Origin: Streptomyces sp. NBC_01231
GTDB taxonomy: Bacteria; Actinomycetota; Actinomycetes; Streptomycetales; Streptomycetaceae
Length of the DNA: 64,000 bases
NCBI GenBank assembly: GCA_035999765.1
Contig: CP108521.1
Coordinates: 2,480,001 to 2,544,000 of the forward strand
Direction of reading: 5' to 3'
The notes under the pieces are model-generated. The model was not told the origin of the DNA and ran no database searches. It saw nothing but the letters and a program-made list of their open reading frames with translations. Positions 43,208 through 55,894 of the stretch are shown here, piece after piece. Positions within the stretch are counted from its first letter, which is position 1, and the number at the start of each line of letters is the position of its first letter. The position numbers and the translations under genes are program-made.

Positions 43208-45490
43208 GTGCGAGCCACCCTGCGCTGGGCGCACTCCGATCTGCGCACACACCGCGGCGAGGCGCTGTTCCTCGTCCTCGCCACCGCCGGCATCGTCGTC
43301 TCGCTGCTGCTGGCCACGGCCCTGTTCGGGTACGCCACCAATCCCTGGCAGCGGGTCTTCACCCAGGCACACGGCGCGCACGTGTGGCTGCACACCGGCC
43401 CGTCGGCGGATGTACGCGAGGCGGCGGGCCTGGACGGCGTCGAGTCGGTCTCCGGTCCCTACCCGACCGAGTCCGCCACCCTCGCCTCCCGCGGCGCCCG
43501 CGCCTCCGTCGAACTGCGCGGCACCTCGGGGCGGCCCACCGTCGGCCGACCGCTGGTCACCTCCGGCCACTGGCTGGACGCCGGCACCCCGGACGGCGTC
43601 GTCCTGGAGAGCCGCCTGGCCCGCGCCCTGCTGGCCGAGCCGGGCGACACCCTCAGCGTGCCCGGCACGGCACGGAGACTGACCGTCCTCGGCATCGCCG
43701 ACAGCGCCGAACCCCGCTACCGGCCCGGGGAGCAGCCGGGGCTCGTCTGGGCGCTCCCGTCCGCCGTGCGCGACCAGGGCGGCCAGGTGATCGGGCTGCG
43801 CCTGTCGGACCCCGACGACACGGACTACGTCGTCCAGCGCGCCGTCACGGTCCTCGGCTCCGGTGCCGTCAGCGAGGTCTCCACCTGGCAGCAGGCGCGT
43901 GCCGAGGCGCAGGGCGACAGCCGGCTGCTGGGGCAGGTGCTGGGCCTGTTCGGCCTCGGTGCGCTGATCGCCGCCGGACTCGCGGTGCACGGGGCGATCG
44001 CCACCCGTATCCGGGGCCATCTGCGGGACATCTCGGTGCTGAAGGCGATCGGCTTCACACCGGGCCAGGTGGTCCGCGTCTTCCTGTTCCAGCACATCGC
44101 CTACGCGCTGCTCGGCGCGGTGGCCGCGGCGGCGCTCACCCAGGCACTGGGCAGCCGCCTACCCGGACGTCTTGGGGACGCGGTCGGTGTGTGGCAGGGG
44201 CTACCGGGGCACACGGTGGCGCTGTTCGCGGTGCCGGTGGCGGCGGTGCTGCTGATCGGTGCGACCACCGGACTCGCGGCATGGCGGGCGGGGCGGGTGC
44301 CTCCGGTGCCGGTGCCACGGCCCGCGGCACCGGCGGGCGGGCGGCTTTCGTCCGTGGCGCGCCGGGCGCTCGGGCTGCGGCTGCCGCCCGCGCTGGTCCT
44401 CGGCTGGCACAAGGCGTTCGCGAGGCGCCCGCGGACCTTGGCGACGGTGGCCCGGCTCGCGTTGCCACTGCTGCTGATCGTGGTCGCGATGAGCGCCTGG
44501 ACCACCATCGACCGCTTCCAGAGCAGGCCCGAACAGATCGGTGTCCCGGCCGCGCTCTCCGTCCGCGCGGACTCCGGCCTCGGTGAGCGGGACACCCGTC
44601 GCCTGCTGGAGCGCGACTCGGGCGTCGCCGCCGCCTACCCGGGCGTGGAGGTGGCGGCCCTGGTGCCGGGCCAGACGGCCACCATCGCGCTGCGCGGCCT
44701 CGGCACCCACCGGCAGCCGTACCCGTACGCCCTGGCCCAGGGCCGCGCCGCGCGGGGCCCCGACGAGGCGGTGGCCGGGCAGGGGCTGCTGGACCTGCTC
44801 GACGTGCGGGTGGGCGACTGGGTGCGGATGACGGTGGGCGACCAGCCGCAGATCCTGCACATCGTGGGCCGCAGCATCGAACCGGAGAACGCCGGCCGGG
44901 TCATCTCCACCTCGCTGGACACCCTCCGCGAAAACGACCCGGGCCTCGGTCCCACCCTCTACCAGCTGCGACTGCACCCCGGCACGGACCCACAGGCGGT
45001 CGCCACCCGGCTGACCACCGCCGGGCGCGGTCACCTGGACGTGCACACCGTGCCGAATCCGGCCGACGGGCTCTCGCCGCTGCGCGGGGTCGTGGTGGGC
45101 CTGATCGTCGTCCTCGCCCTCATCGGGCTGATCGAAGTGCTGACGGCGATCGGCGGCACCGTGCGCGAGGGCGAGCGGGACCTGCTGGCGCTCAAGGCCA
45201 TCGGCCTGTCCCCACGGCAGATCACCGCGGTCACCGTCACGGCCACCGGCTGTACCGCGCTGGCCGCGGTCCTCGTCGGTACGGCCCTGGGCGCCCCGCT
45301 CGCCCACTGGCTGATCGACGCCCAGGGCAGGTCGAGCGGTATCGGCGCCGGGATCGCCCAGGGACCGTCCCTCACCCTGCTGACACTGTTCGGCGCGGCC
45401 GCGGTGCTGGGGGCGGCCGCGCTCGCCACCGTGCCGACGTCCCGTGCGGCACGGCGTCGGCTCGCGGACACCCTGAGCGCGGTGGCCTGA
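43208..45490 (+). CDS. FtsX/MacB-type ABC permease
   Basis: 760 residues. The first 12 codons before GTG 43208 lack support, while AAGGG lies 8 nt before it. Two FtsX-like modules each comprise a group of membrane helices and a large external domain: the first external region about 45-230 (WLHTGPSADVREAAGLDGVES), helices about 235-345 (VLKAIGFTPGQVVRVFLFQHIAYALLGA), the second external region about 440-600, and helices 610 to the end (LLALKAIGLSPRQITAVTVTATG). It is the permease for the upstream ATPase. Ligand unknown. It converges on pgi. Confidence 0.9.
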   Translation: MRATLRWAHSDLRTHRGEALFLVLATAGIVVSLLLATALFGYATNPWQRVFTQAHGAHVWLHTGPSADVREAAGLDGVESVSGPYPTESATLASRGARASVELRGTSGRPTVGRPLVTSGHWLDAGTPDGVVLESRLARALLAEPGDTLSVPGTARRLTVLGIADSAEPRYRPGEQPGLVWALPSAVRDQGGQVIGLRLSDPDDTDYVVQRAVTVLGSGAVSEVSTWQQARAEAQGDSRLLGQVLGLFGLGALIAAGLAVHGAIATRIRGHLRDISVLKAIGFTPGQVVRVFLFQHIAYALLGAVAAAALTQALGSRLPGRLGDAVGVWQGLPGHTVALFAVPVAAVLLIGATTGLAAWRAGRVPPVPVPRPAAPAGGRLSSVARRALGLRLPPALVLGWHKAFARRPRTLATVARLALPLLLIVVAMSAWTTIDRFQSRPEQIGVPAALSVRADSGLGERDTRRLLERDSGVAAAYPGVEVAALVPGQTATIALRGLGTHRQPYPYALAQGRAARGPDEAVAGQGLLDLLDVRVGDWVRMTVGDQPQILHIVGRSIEPENAGRVISTSLDTLRENDPGLGPTLYQLRLHPGTDPQAVATRLTTAGRGHLDVHTVPNPADGLSPLRGVVVGLIVVLALIGLIEVLTAIGGTVREGERDLLALKAIGLSPRQITAVTVTATGCTALAAVLVGTALGAPLAHWLIDAQGRSSGIGAGIAQGPSLTLLTLFGAAAVLGAAALATVPTSRAARRRLADTLSAVA

Positions 45491-45550
45491 GCAGCGCCCC
45501 CGCACCTACGGCGGAGGCGCACTCTCAGGAGGGGCTGCCTCCTCGCTCGC

Positions 45551-47212
45551 TCAGTCCCGGCTGCGCAGCTCCCGGTAGGCGGCGACCAGGGCCTTGGTGG
45601 AATGGTCCAGGCCGGGTACGTCGGTGCCTTGGGTGAGGGCGGGTTCGACGCGCTTGGCGAGGACCTTGCCGAGTTCGACGCCCCACTGGTCGAAGGAGTC
45701 GATGTTCCAGACGGCGCCCTGCACGAACACCTTGTGCTCGTAGAGCGCGATGAGCTGGCCCAGCACCGACGGGGTGAGTTCCCCGGCCAGGATGGTGGTG
45801 GTGGGATGGTTGCCCTGGAACGTCTTGTGCGCCACCAGTTCCTCGGCCACACCCTCCGCGCGTACCTCGTCGGGGGTCTTGCCGAACGCCAGCGCCTGCG
45901 TCTGCGCGAAGAAGTTCGCCATCAGCAGGTCGTGCTGCGCCCGCAGCCCCTCGCTCATCCCGTCGACCGGGCGGGCGAAACCGATGAAGTCCGCCGGGAT
46001 CAGCTTGGTGCCCTGGTGGATCAGCTGGTAGTAGGCGTGCTGCCCGTTGGTGCCGGGCGTGCCCCACACCACCGGCCCGGTCTGCCACTCCACCGGGTGC
46101 CCGTCCCGGTCCACCGACTTGCCGTTGGACTCCATGTCCAGCTGCTGCAGATACGCCGTGAACTTCGACAGATAGTGGCTGTAGGGCAGCACCGCGTGCG
46201 ACTGCGCGTCGTGGAAGTTGCCGTACCAGATGCCCAGCAGGCCCAGCAGCAGCGGCACGTTGGACTCGGCGGGCGTGTTGAGGAAGTGCTCGTCGACGAT
46301 CCGGAAACCGTCCAGCATCTCCCGGAAACGGTCCGGGCCGATCGCGATCATCAGGGACAGACCGATCGCCGAGTCGTAGGAGTAACGACCCCCCACCCAG
46401 TCCCAGAACTCGAACATGTTCGCCGTGTCGATGCCGAACTGGGACACCTTCCCCGCGTTCGTCGACAACGCCACGAAATGCTTCGCGACGGCCTTGTCCT
46501 CACCGAGGCCGCCGGGGCCGTTGAGCAGCCAGTCGCGGGCCGAGGTCGCGTTGGTGATCGTCTCGATCGTGGTGAACGTCTTCGACGCGACGATGAACAA
46601 CGTCTCCGCCGGGTCCAGGTCGTGGATGGCCTCGTGCAGGTCGGCCCCGTCCACGTTCGACACGAACCGGAAGGTCAGCGACCGGTCGGTGTACGCGCGC
46701 AGCGCCTCGTACGCCATCGCCGGACCCAGGTCCGAGCCACCGATCCCGATGTTGACGACATTGCGGATCCGCCGGCCGGTGTGCCCCGTCCACTCACCCG
46801 AACGCACCCGCCCGGCGAAGTCGCTCATCCGGTCCAGTACGGCGTGGACCTGCGGCACCACGTTCTCACCGTCGACCTCGACCACCGCACTCGCCGGAGC
46901 ACGCAACGCCGTGTGCAGCACGGCCCGGTCCTCGGTGATGTTGATCCGATCACCGCGGAACATGGCATCCCGCAGCCCGAACACGTCCGTGGCGACGGCC
47001 AGCTCCCGCAACAGGGCCAGCGTCTCGTCGGTGACCAGATGCTTGGAGAAGTCGACGTACAGATCACCGACCCGCAGCGTGAATGCAGTGCCGCGGTCCG
47101 GAGCGGCGGCGAACAGCTCGCGCAGCCGCACCTCCCCGAGCTCCTCGCGGTGCTTCGCCAGAGCGGTCCACTCGGGCCTCTGGTTGAGTCTGGTACGGCC
47201 GTCTGCGTTCAT
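45551..47212 (-). CDS. pgi: Glucose-6-phosphate isomerase
   Basis: 553 residues. Interconverts glucose 6-phosphate and fructose 6-phosphate, linking the zwf branch to glycolysis. The PGI signatures are [19 protein letters not shown], the SIS-type [37 protein letters not shown], and the catalytic region [51 protein letters not shown]. The ATG at 47212 has only AAGG 13 nt away, a weak start. It lies 64 nt downstream of an MFS gene on the same strand. Confidence 0.96.
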   Translation of the reverse strand: MNADGRTRLNQRPEWTALAKHREELGEVRLRELFAAAPDRGTAFTLRVGDLYVDFSKHLVTDETLALLRELAVATDVFGLRDAMFRGDRINITEDRAVLHTALRAPASAVVEVDGENVVPQVHAVLDRMSDFAGRVRSGEWTGHTGRRIRNVVNIGIGGSDLGPAMAYEALRAYTDRSLTFRFVSNVDGADLHEAIHDLDPAETLFIVASKTFTTIETITNATSARDWLLNGPGGLGEDKAVAKHFVALSTNAGKVSQFGIDTANMFEFWDWVGGRYSYDSAIGLSLMIAIGPDRFREMLDGFRIVDEHFLNTPAESNVPLLLGLLGIWYGNFHDAQSHAVLPYSHYLSKFTAYLQQLDMESNGKSVDRDGHPVEWQTGPVVWGTPGTNGQHAYYQLIHQGTKLIPADFIGFARPVDGMSEGLRAQHDLLMANFFAQTQALAFGKTPDEVRAEGVAEELVAHKTFQGNHPTTTILAGELTPSVLGQLIALYEHKVFVQGAVWNIDSFDQWGVELGKVLAKRVEPALTQGTDVPGLDHSTKALVAAYRELRSRD

Positions 47213-47276
47213 GGAGGACTTCAGCCTTCTTTCGTACCTGTGCCTGCTGCCCCGCTGCCGTTGCCAACCTAATTGA

Positions 47277-48545
47277 TCAGCGCGGGGCGTGAGCTGTCGT
47301 GGCGTCGTCGTCGGGCGCAACAACGGATACGTTCACCTTGAGCGCGGGTATCAGCGAGGCGACGGACAGGACGAAGAAGGCGGCCGCGAGCAGGGCCGGG
47401 GTGTTCAGGCCCCAGGCGGTGGCCACCGCCCCGCCGAGCAGGGCGCCCAGAGGCGCGCCGGCGACCGCCAGGTTCCGGAAGGCGGCACTGACCCGCCCCA
47501 GGGTGTCGGCGGGGGTGCGCTCCTGCATCAGCGTTCTGGTGTTGACGTTCCACAGCATGCCCATGAACCCGAAGACGCACATGGCCGCCGCCAGGGCCAC
47601 TGGACTGGGCACCGAACCCATGACCACCAGCGCACCGATCTGCACGGTCCCCGCGAGCACCACCGCGCGCACCCGCCCGAGGCGGGCGACGAGCCGGCCG
47701 CTCGCCACTCCCCCGGCCAGGCCACCTACCGTGTAGGCGGTCATGGCCGCCGCATAGCCCGCGGTGCCCGCATGCAGCCAGCCCGTCACCAGGAGCACCA
47801 GGCCGGCGATGAGCGCACCCATGCCGATGTTGCACAACGCCGTCGCGGCGCACAGTCCGCGCAGTGCCCTGTCCTGTCCCAGGGCCCGCAGCCCTTCGGC
47901 GATCTCGCGGCGCAGGGTGCTGCCCGCCGGTCTGGGCTTCCGCTCGGGCAGGCCGGTGCGCAGCGACGCGACGAGGGCGGCCGCCACCAGGAAGGTCACC
48001 GCGTCGGCTGCGAAGGGCATCGCGGCACCGGCCATCAGCAGCAGCGGCACGAGGGGTGCCCCCAGCAGACCGGCCGCGATCTGCTGGCCGGTCATCAGTC
48101 GGGCGTTCGCGCTGCCCAGAGCGTCGCGGTCCACCAGGGCGGGCAGCAGGGCGGTGGCGGCGTTGTCGAAGAGCGTCTGGAGTGTGGTCAGAGCGAAGGC
48201 CAGCGCGATCAGCAGGCCGATGGAGGCCTGCCCGAGCGCGACGGCCACCGCGAAGCAGGCGACCAGCAGACCTCGTACCGCGTCCGCCGTCCACATCGCG
48301 CGCCGCTGGTCCACGCGGTCGGCGACGGCGCCGCCGAGCAGCCCGAAGATGATCCAGGGCAGATAGCCGCAGGCGGTGACCGCCGCGACGAGCAGGGGCC
48401 GGTCCGTCAGAGTCGCGGCGAGCAGGGGCAGCGCGGAGGTCCGCAGCGCGTCGCCGAAGCTGGAGAGCACGGCGGCGCTCCACAACCGCCCGAATCCCCC
48501 ACGCCACGCGGGCGCGCACACGCCCCCCGTCTCGACCGTCGCCAC
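47277..48545 (-). CDS. MFS transporter (EntS-like exporter)
   Basis: 422 residues, twelve membrane helices; GTG start with GGAGGGGG 5 nt upstream. Motif [21 protein letters not shown] after helix 2 is the MFS signature. The protein resembles EntS-type exporters ([61 protein letters not shown]). Substrate unknown, possibly a siderophore or drug. No linked regulator is visible. Confidence 0.88.
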   Translation of the reverse strand: MATVETGGVCAPAWRGGFGRLWSAAVLSSFGDALRTSALPLLAATLTDRPLLVAAVTACGYLPWIIFGLLGGAVADRVDQRRAMWTADAVRGLLVACFAVAVALGQASIGLLIALAFALTTLQTLFDNAATALLPALVDRDALGSANARLMTGQQIAAGLLGAPLVPLLLMAGAAMPFAADAVTFLVAAALVASLRTGLPERKPRPAGSTLRREIAEGLRALGQDRALRGLCAATALCNIGMGALIAGLVLLVTGWLHAGTAGYAAAMTAYTVGGLAGGVASGRLVARLGRVRAVVLAGTVQIGALVVMGSVPSPVALAAAMCVFGFMGMLWNVNTRTLMQERTPADTLGRVSAAFRNLAVAGAPLGALLGGAVATAWGLNTPALLAAAFFVLSVASLIPALKVNVSVVAPDDDATTAHAPR

Positions 48546-48678
48546 GAATCCCCCTCCGGTTCGCCGATGAACAAACCGTAGAGGGCACCACTGACAATCA
48601 GCCTCGGCCGGGAATCCGGCGGCCGGCGCTCCGAACGACTCCGGCCAGGCAACTGGATGCCCGGCCGGCTCTCAACTC

Positions 48679-49014
48679 CTAGATCTCGCCCCGCAGTTTG
48701 GCGAGCGCCTCGGCGAGGATCGCCTCACCGTCCGCGTCGCTGCGTCGCTCCCGCACATAGGCGAGGTGCGTCTTGTAGGGCTCGGTGCGCGGCGGGTCCG
48801 GAGGGTTGTCCCGGTCCTGCCCCGCGGGAAAGCCGCAGCGCGGGCAGTCCCAGGTTTCGGGGACCTGCGCGTCGCTGGCGAAGCTGGGCTGCGTCTCATG
48901 CCCGTTGGAGCACCAGAAGGAGATGCGCAGCCGGGGCGCGGACTCGCCCCGCTCGGCCTCGCCCATCGGCCCCGCCCCGACCCGGCTTCCTCGGATCGCG
49001 TTGCCACTTGCCAC
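48679..49014 (-). CDS. RbpA-family RNA polymerase-binding protein (paralogue)
   Basis: 111 residues; GTG start with AGGGAG 8 nt upstream. RbpA family pattern: an N-terminal part with SGNAIRGSRVGAGPM, then a zinc-type segment FWCSNGHETQPSFASDAQVPETWDCPRCG (Cys-x3-His...Cys-x2-Cys), and a C-terminal basic ERRSDADGEAILAEALAKLRGEI near the sigma-interaction domain. It binds RNA polymerase and stimulates principal-sigma transcription in actinobacteria. As the longer canonical RbpA of Streptomyces differs in sequence, I treat it as a second member, possibly with a distinct or partial role. Confidence 0.85.
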   Translation of the reverse strand: MASGNAIRGSRVGAGPMGEAERGESAPRLRISFWCSNGHETQPSFASDAQVPETWDCPRCGFPAGQDRDNPPDPPRTEPYKTHLAYVRERRSDADGEAILAEALAKLRGEI

Positions 49015-49227
49015 GGTCGTAACTCCCTGCGTGATGGTGCCGCAAAGCGAGTCGGCGTTTCGCTTCACTGCGAGCGCCTCAGTCTACGTAAGGCCCAACG
49101 CGCGTCCAGTGATTGGAGTTACAACCCCCATACACAGACGCAAGCCCCATGATAGGCCGCGCTCAGCTGCGCGTACCGTACATGGGGCCTTACGTGCGGA
49201 ATGGACGTGCTGCGTGTGCGACGCTGA

Positions 49228-49458
49228 TCAGTTGTTCACCTTCATCAGGATGCCGAGCACGACAATGCACGCGAACCACAGCAGACCGACCACGACAGTG
49301 ATGCGGTCCAGGTTGCGCTCGGCGACCGAGGAGCCACCGACGGACGACTGCATACCGCCACCGAACATGTCGGAGAGGCCGCCGCCCTTGCCCTTGTGCA
49401 TCAGCACCAGCAGCATCATCAGCGCGCTGAAGACGATCAGGGCGATCGAGAACCCCAT
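49228..49458 (-). CDS. secG: Preprotein translocase subunit SecG
   Basis: 76 residues with two membrane helices: MGFSIALIVFSALMMLLVLMHKG and DRITVVVGLLWFACIVVLGIL, separated by the cytoplasmic KGGGLSDMFGGGMQSSVGGSSVAERN, where GLSDMFGG is the SecG fingerprint. It stabilises the SecYEG channel. No good ribosome site is visible near the ATG. The tpiA-secG neighbour relation is typical of actinobacteria. Confidence 0.93.
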   Translation of the reverse strand: MGFSIALIVFSALMMLLVLMHKGKGGGLSDMFGGGMQSSVGGSSVAERNLDRITVVVGLLWFACIVVLGILMKVNN

Positions 49459-49498
49459 AACCACAGCTGGACCAACTTCCTCGGATCTGGATGGACGA

Positions 49499-49557
49499 CG
49501 GGGGCCGAAGCTCTGTCCGTGAGCTGTGCAAGCTCTCTTCGGAGCCCTCGGCCCCCG
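49499..49557 (-). terminator. Stem-loop downstream of tpiA
   Basis: CGGGGGCCGA (49499-49508) pairs perfectly with TCGGCCCCCG (49548-49557), with inner complementary segments. It lies between the tpiA stop and the secG start. Confidence 0.7.
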
Positions 49558-49589
49558 CAAGGGTACGACGGATTGCGCCTACCGCATAC

Positions 49590-50366
<777 letters not shown>

Positions 50367-50370
50367 AGGG

Positions 50371-51582
50371 TCAGTCCTCCAGTGCGGCGAGGCCGGGGAG
50401 CGTCTTGCCCTCGAGGTATTCGAGGGAGGCGCCGCCGCCGGTCGAGATGTGGCCGAATGCGTTCTCGTCGAAGCCCAGGATGCGGACGGCAGCGGCGGAG
50501 TCGCCACCGCCTACCACCGTGAAGCCCGGGGAGTCGAGGAGGGCCTGGGCGACCGCCTTGGTGCCCTCGGCGTAGTCGGGGTGTTCGAAGACGCCCATGG
50601 GGCCGTTCCAGAAGACGGTGGCGGCGTCGGCGAGCTTCGAGGCGTAGAGGTCGCGGGTCTGCGGACCGATGTCCAGGCCCAGCTCGCCGGCCGGGATGGC
50701 GTCCGCGGCGACCGTGTTGGGATTCGCCGGCGCCTTGGTCTTCAGATCCGGGAACTCGGTGGAGGTCAACACGTCGACAGGGAGGACCAGCTCGACGCCG
50801 TTCTTCTCCGCCCGCTCGATGTACTCCTGGACGACCGGGATCTGGTCCTCCTGAAGAAGGGAGGAACCGACCTCGTACCCCTTGGCCTTCAGGAAGGTGA
50901 ACACCATGCCGCCGCCGATGAGGAGGCGGTCCGCCTTGCCCAGCAGCTGGTCGATGACCGCGAGCTTGTCGGAGACCTTGGAACCGCCGAGGGCGACGAC
51001 ATAGGGTCGCTTGACGTCCTCGGTGAGCTTCTTCAGGACGCCTACCTCGGCGGCGATGAGGTAGCCGGCGGCGTGCGGCAGCCGGGCCGGGAGGTCGAAG
51101 ACCGAGGCGTGCTTGCGGTGGACGGCGCCGAAGCCGTCGCTGACGTACACGTCCGCGAGGGCGGCGAGCTGGTCGGCGAAGGCGCCGCGCTCGGCGTCGT
51201 CCTTGAAGGTCTCGCCGGCGTTGAAGCGCAGGTTCTCGATGACCGCGACCTGGCCGTCGGCGAGGCCGCCGACGGTGGACTTGGCGGATTCGCCGACCGT
51301 GTCGGTCGCGAACGCCACCTCGGCACCGAGCAGTTCACCGAGGCGCGCGGCTGCCGAGGCGAGCGAGAAGGCGGGGTCCGGGGCGCCCTTGGGACGGCCC
51401 AGGTGCGAGGCGACGACCACCTGGGCGCCCGCTTCGGCGAGGGCCTTGACGGTGGGCAGGACGGCGCGGATACGGCCGTCGTCCGTGATGGTGGTGCCGT
51501 CCAGCGGCACGTTCAGGTCGGCGCGGACGAAGACCCGCTTGCCGCCCACACCTTCGGCGAGAAGTTCGTCGATCGTCTTCAT
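50371..51582 (-). CDS. pgk: Phosphoglycerate kinase
   Basis: 403 residues. The N-terminal motif [14 protein letters not shown] binds 3-phosphoglycerate, later motifs include [11 protein letters not shown] and [18 protein letters not shown], and the ATP-binding end is [13 protein letters not shown] with [13 protein letters not shown] is made from 1,3-bisphosphoglycerate. AGGAG lies 8 nt before the ATG. A strong hairpin separates it from gap. Confidence 0.97.
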   Translation of the reverse strand: MKTIDELLAEGVGGKRVFVRADLNVPLDGTTITDDGRIRAVLPTVKALAEAGAQVVVASHLGRPKGAPDPAFSLASAAARLGELLGAEVAFATDTVGESAKSTVGGLADGQVAVIENLRFNAGETFKDDAERGAFADQLAALADVYVSDGFGAVHRKHASVFDLPARLPHAAGYLIAAEVGVLKKLTEDVKRPYVVALGGSKVSDKLAVIDQLLGKADRLLIGGGMVFTFLKAKGYEVGSSLLQEDQIPVVQEYIERAEKNGVELVLPVDVLTSTEFPDLKTKAPANPNTVAADAIPAGELGLDIGPQTRDLYASKLADAATVFWNGPMGVFEHPDYAEGTKAVAQALLDSPGFTVVGGGDSAAAVRILGFDENAFGHISTGGGASLEYLEGKTLPGLAALED

Positions 51583-51643
51583 GGAGGGGACTCCTGGGGA
51601 GGGCTCGTGATGCTCGTGATCGTGAGAGGGCTGATCTGTACGC

Positions 51644-51691
51644 GAGTCAGGGCTCGGACAGCGCGTCCCTGCGCTGCCCGAGCCCTGACTC
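51644..51691 (-). terminator. Long hairpin between gap and pgk
   Basis: GAGTCAGGGCTCGG (51644-51657) pairs perfectly with its complement at 51678-51691, extended by CAGCGC/GCGCTG inside after one mismatch, with loop gtccct. A terminator or attenuator for the gap transcript. Confidence 0.8.
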
Positions 51692-51715
51692 ACACCGAAG
51701 TGCCTGCTCTGTCGA

Positions 51716-52795
<1,080 letters not shown>

Positions 52796-52846
52796 CTACC
52801 TCCCTGAGCACGCCGTGGTGACATCGAGATGCCCCATACACGGCGA

Positions 52847-52882
52847 GGCGGTCCGTACCCGCCAGTAGGGGTACGGACCGCC
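52847..52882 (-). terminator. Hairpin terminator after the M14 peptidase gene
   Basis: ggcggtccgtaccc (52847-52860) and its perfect complement (52869-52882) with an 8-nt loop, 64 nt past the peptidase stop codon and upstream of the gap promoter. Confidence 0.75.
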
Positions 52883-52945
52883 CGAGCCCGAAGGCCTGAT
52901 CACCCGATTTTGCTACGTGGTGTCACCCCTGGTTGACCGGGGGCG

Positions 52946-55894
52946 TCATCCTTCGAGCGCCGCGAGCGCCTTCCTCACCAGAGACGTCCGATCGGCCGCC
53001 GAGGAGACGTGCTCCAGGCCGAAGCCCAGCAGCACCGTGTCGTCCGTGGTGACCGCTCCGTAGGTCTGGAAAAGGGCCCCGGTGCGCGCCCAGTCCTTGA
53101 GGACCGGCGGGCTGCCCGGAGGCGGTCCGGCGACGCTCCAGGCGCCCAGCGAGGTCTCGAAGCCCTCGGTCTCGGTGGCGGTGCCGCCGACGACCAGCGA
53201 GGCGTTGTCCGCGAGAACGCCGTGGCCGCCGCTGCCCGGGTCGGTGACGTAGCTGACCGAGATCTCGACGGACTTGCCGGCGTACGCGCTCAGGTCGAAG
53301 GCGACCTGCTGCCAGCCGTCGGACGCGCCGGTGAAGGCGTTCCACGCGCCGGTGGTGCCGGTCGCGACGCAGCCGTCGTTCGTCACGGTCAGGTAGTGCT
53401 CCAGCTGCGGGTGCCCGCCCACGTAGTACCCGGCCGAGCACTCCGCCGGCACGGTGGTGCGGGTGGCACCGCCCGTCTCGGGGAGGGTGGTCCAGTCGTC
53501 GGCACCGGTGGTGTGGGCTTCGACGATCACGTTGTCGTAGCCGGGCTCGGTGTCCCACAGCAGCTGGGAGCGCAGAGCGGGTTGGTCGGCCGCGGTCACG
53601 CCCGTGAGGTCCACGGTGCGGGTGAGCCGCTTGTAGGAGTCGTCGTTGTGGACGGCGGCCGCCATGTAGTCGCCCGCGTAGGGCCCGTACGGGTTGATGG
53701 TCCCGGCGAACTGGCCGGCGCCCGCACTCGCGAACTGGGGGTACTTGTCGGCGGGCAGTTCGTCGGACGTCACTCCGTAGGTGCCGGCCCGGTCCAGCGG
53801 GTTGCCGGCCGCTGCGCCGAGCGCCCCCGTGAAGCCGCCGAGCCTGCCGGAGCCGGTGAAGCCGGTGGCCCCGGGTGTCGACGTACGCGAGTAGGCACCC
53901 AGGTAGTACTGGCTGAAGTCGTCCGAGGGGGTGCCGTCGGCGAGGTCGACGCTGCCGCCGGCCAGTTCGCCGGCCTCGACCAGTTTGCCGCCCTCGTTGA
54001 GGAAGGCACGCAGTTCGAGCTGGGTGGCGATGCCGGGGGTGCTCGCGCCCGTGTAGTGGACGACGGTGTCGAAGTGGTTGAGCACGCCGAGCGCGTCGGG
54101 CGCGCCCCGACCGGCGACGTCCCAGACGAGCGCCTTGCGGCCGGCGCCCTTCAGCGCGTCGACGTAGGTCTGCGCCTGTGTGGCGGCCGTTCCCTCCTCT
54201 GCGACGACGAGGACGTCCGCGCGGGGCCGTTCGGCGATGGTGTAGGTGAAGTGGTCGCTGGAGACCTTCTTGCCGCTCTTCGTCTCACCGGTGAACCACA
54301 CCTCGACCGGGTCGCCCGGTTCGCCGTCCTGGACCTTGGCCCGGTACTCGTCGAAGTAGAGGTTGTCCTCACCGCCGTAGGTCTCGCCGCCCTTCCAGGG
54401 GCGCAGCGTCTGGTCATACGTACGGCCGTTGACGCGGTACTTGAGTTCCTTGTCGCGCACCGCCTTGCGGACGACGACGGAGACCTCCTGATCGGCGCCG
54501 CGCGAGTACGACGTCGCGAACGGGGCCGGGGTGAAGTCGGCGGCGCTCCGGCCGACCGAGGACTTCGGCTGATCGGGTCGTGCGGCGGACTCGGCGACGG
54601 AGAGCGCGAACGGGATGTTCTTGGCGAACTCCTGCTGGATCAGCTTCTCGTCGTCCGGGAAGTTGAAGACCGACTGGCAGTCGGCCGCGTTCCAGGCGTC
54701 GTCGGGGTCGATGTTCGACGCGGTCTCACAGGTCGACATCTCGGGGGTGAACAGCGCCGTGCCGTTGACGTTCGCCGCGTGGCCGTCGGCCTCACCGTTG
54801 GTGGTGTACAGCTCCGAGGAGACCTGGGGGTGGTAGCCCGGGATCGCGGAGTTGTCGGGGGTGCCGGCGAGCGCCTTGTAGAGAACGTCGTCGGGGGTGT
54901 CCGTGGCCACCTGCCAGCCGACGCCGTAGAGGAGGAGTTCGGCGGCGGAGTGGTAGTTGATGCCGTAGGTGAACCCGATCCGCTTCTCGAAGGCGTCCAG
55001 GGCCTTGGTCTCCGGCTCGGAGTTCGGGCCCGCACCGCGGTAGGTCTGGCTGGTGGGGTTGGGCGAGGAACCCTCGTCGTCGTAACCCCACTTGTAGGCG
55101 AAGTTGCGGTTGAGGTCGACGCCGTCGCTGGTGCTGATGCTGCCGTCGGCGTTGTTGTCACGCAGGTTCTTGCGCCACAGGCGGTTGTCGGTGTTCTGGA
55201 AGGTGTAGTCGTAGCCGTCGGGGTTGGCCGACAGCACGAACCACAGCTCGGTCGAGTCGACGAGCTTCTTGATGCGCTTGTCCGTCTTGTAGTTGTCCAG
55301 GTAGTGGTGCATCAGCCGGCGGGTCATCTCCGGCGTGATCCACTCGCGCGCGTGCTGGTTGGACATGTAGAGGACGGAGGGCTTGGAGCCGTCCGCGGAC
55401 TTCTTGGCGCCCTTGGTCAGCTTGAGGGCGAGGATGTCCTGGCCGCCCACCGTCTTGCCGATGGAGACGACCTTGGTGAGGCCGGGGTTCTCCTGGCCGG
55501 TCCTGACGATCTCCTCCTTCAGGCCGCCGCTGCCGCTGTACGGGCGGAACACCCCGTCGGCGGCCGCTTCTACGCGGTTCTCGGCCTTGGCGGACAGCTT
55601 GTGTTCGGTGAGGTGGACCCCTTGGTCCTCAAGCTTGTCGGCCTGCTGGTCGGTGAGGTAGACCTCGACGGTGGCCTCGCCCTTCGCGGGCACCTGCTCA
55701 CCGAGTTCGTGGCCGTCCTGACCGGCCGCCAGCAGCAGGGGTACCTGTTGCTGGGTGACCTCGGCCCGGAAGACCTTGACCTCGTTCGGATCGGGAGAGC
55801 CGGGATTGTCCGCGGCCTGTGCGACGGGTGCGATACCCGCACCGCCCAACAGAAGCGCGCCGACAGCGAGGATCGGTCTCGCTCTTCGTCTCAT
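52946..55894 (-). CDS. Secreted M14-family zinc carboxypeptidase with C-terminal modules
   Basis: 982 residues. AGGGGGG precedes the ATG. Signal peptide MRRRARPILAVGALLLGG...AQAAD is Sec type. A propeptide-like segment (residues about 30-120) precedes the M14 domain, whose zinc ligands appear as NQHAREWITPE (HxxE), and NYHSAAELLLYG for the third ligand, with substrate-binding DGVDLNRNFAYKWG and the catalytic Glu in FTPEMST. After about residue 450 come beta-rich modules (PRADVLVVAEEGTAATQAQTYVDAL, TTLPETGGATRTT, DLSAYAGKSVEISVSYVTD) related to immune inhibitor A-type appendages. It likely degrades extracellular peptides. Confidence 0.9.
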   Translation of the reverse strand: MRRRARPILAVGALLLGGAGIAPVAQAADNPGSPDPNEVKVFRAEVTQQQVPLLLAAGQDGHELGEQVPAKGEATVEVYLTDQQADKLEDQGVHLTEHKLSAKAENRVEAAADGVFRPYSGSGGLKEEIVRTGQENPGLTKVVSIGKTVGGQDILALKLTKGAKKSADGSKPSVLYMSNQHAREWITPEMTRRLMHHYLDNYKTDKRIKKLVDSTELWFVLSANPDGYDYTFQNTDNRLWRKNLRDNNADGSISTSDGVDLNRNFAYKWGYDDEGSSPNPTSQTYRGAGPNSEPETKALDAFEKRIGFTYGINYHSAAELLLYGVGWQVATDTPDDVLYKALAGTPDNSAIPGYHPQVSSELYTTNGEADGHAANVNGTALFTPEMSTCETASNIDPDDAWNAADCQSVFNFPDDEKLIQQEFAKNIPFALSVAESAARPDQPKSSVGRSAADFTPAPFATSYSRGADQEVSVVVRKAVRDKELKYRVNGRTYDQTLRPWKGGETYGGEDNLYFDEYRAKVQDGEPGDPVEVWFTGETKSGKKVSSDHFTYTIAERPRADVLVVAEEGTAATQAQTYVDALKGAGRKALVWDVAGRGAPDALGVLNHFDTVVHYTGASTPGIATQLELRAFLNEGGKLVEAGELAGGSVDLADGTPSDDFSQYYLGAYSRTSTPGATGFTGSGRLGGFTGALGAAAGNPLDRAGTYGVTSDELPADKYPQFASAGAGQFAGTINPYGPYAGDYMAAAVHNDDSYKRLTRTVDLTGVTAADQPALRSQLLWDTEPGYDNVIVEAHTTGADDWTTLPETGGATRTTVPAECSAGYYVGGHPQLEHYLTVTNDGCVATGTTGAWNAFTGASDGWQQVAFDLSAYAGKSVEISVSYVTDPGSGGHGVLADNASLVVGGTATETEGFETSLGAWSVAGPPPGSPPVLKDWARTGALFQTYGAVTTDDTVLLGFGLEHVSSAADRTSLVRKALAALEG

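Noticed and set aside
45491..45550. Terminator between the FtsX-type permease and pgi
   Set aside because: Some GC-rich complementarity is present, but no clean stem with good arms was found, so it is not listed as a feature.
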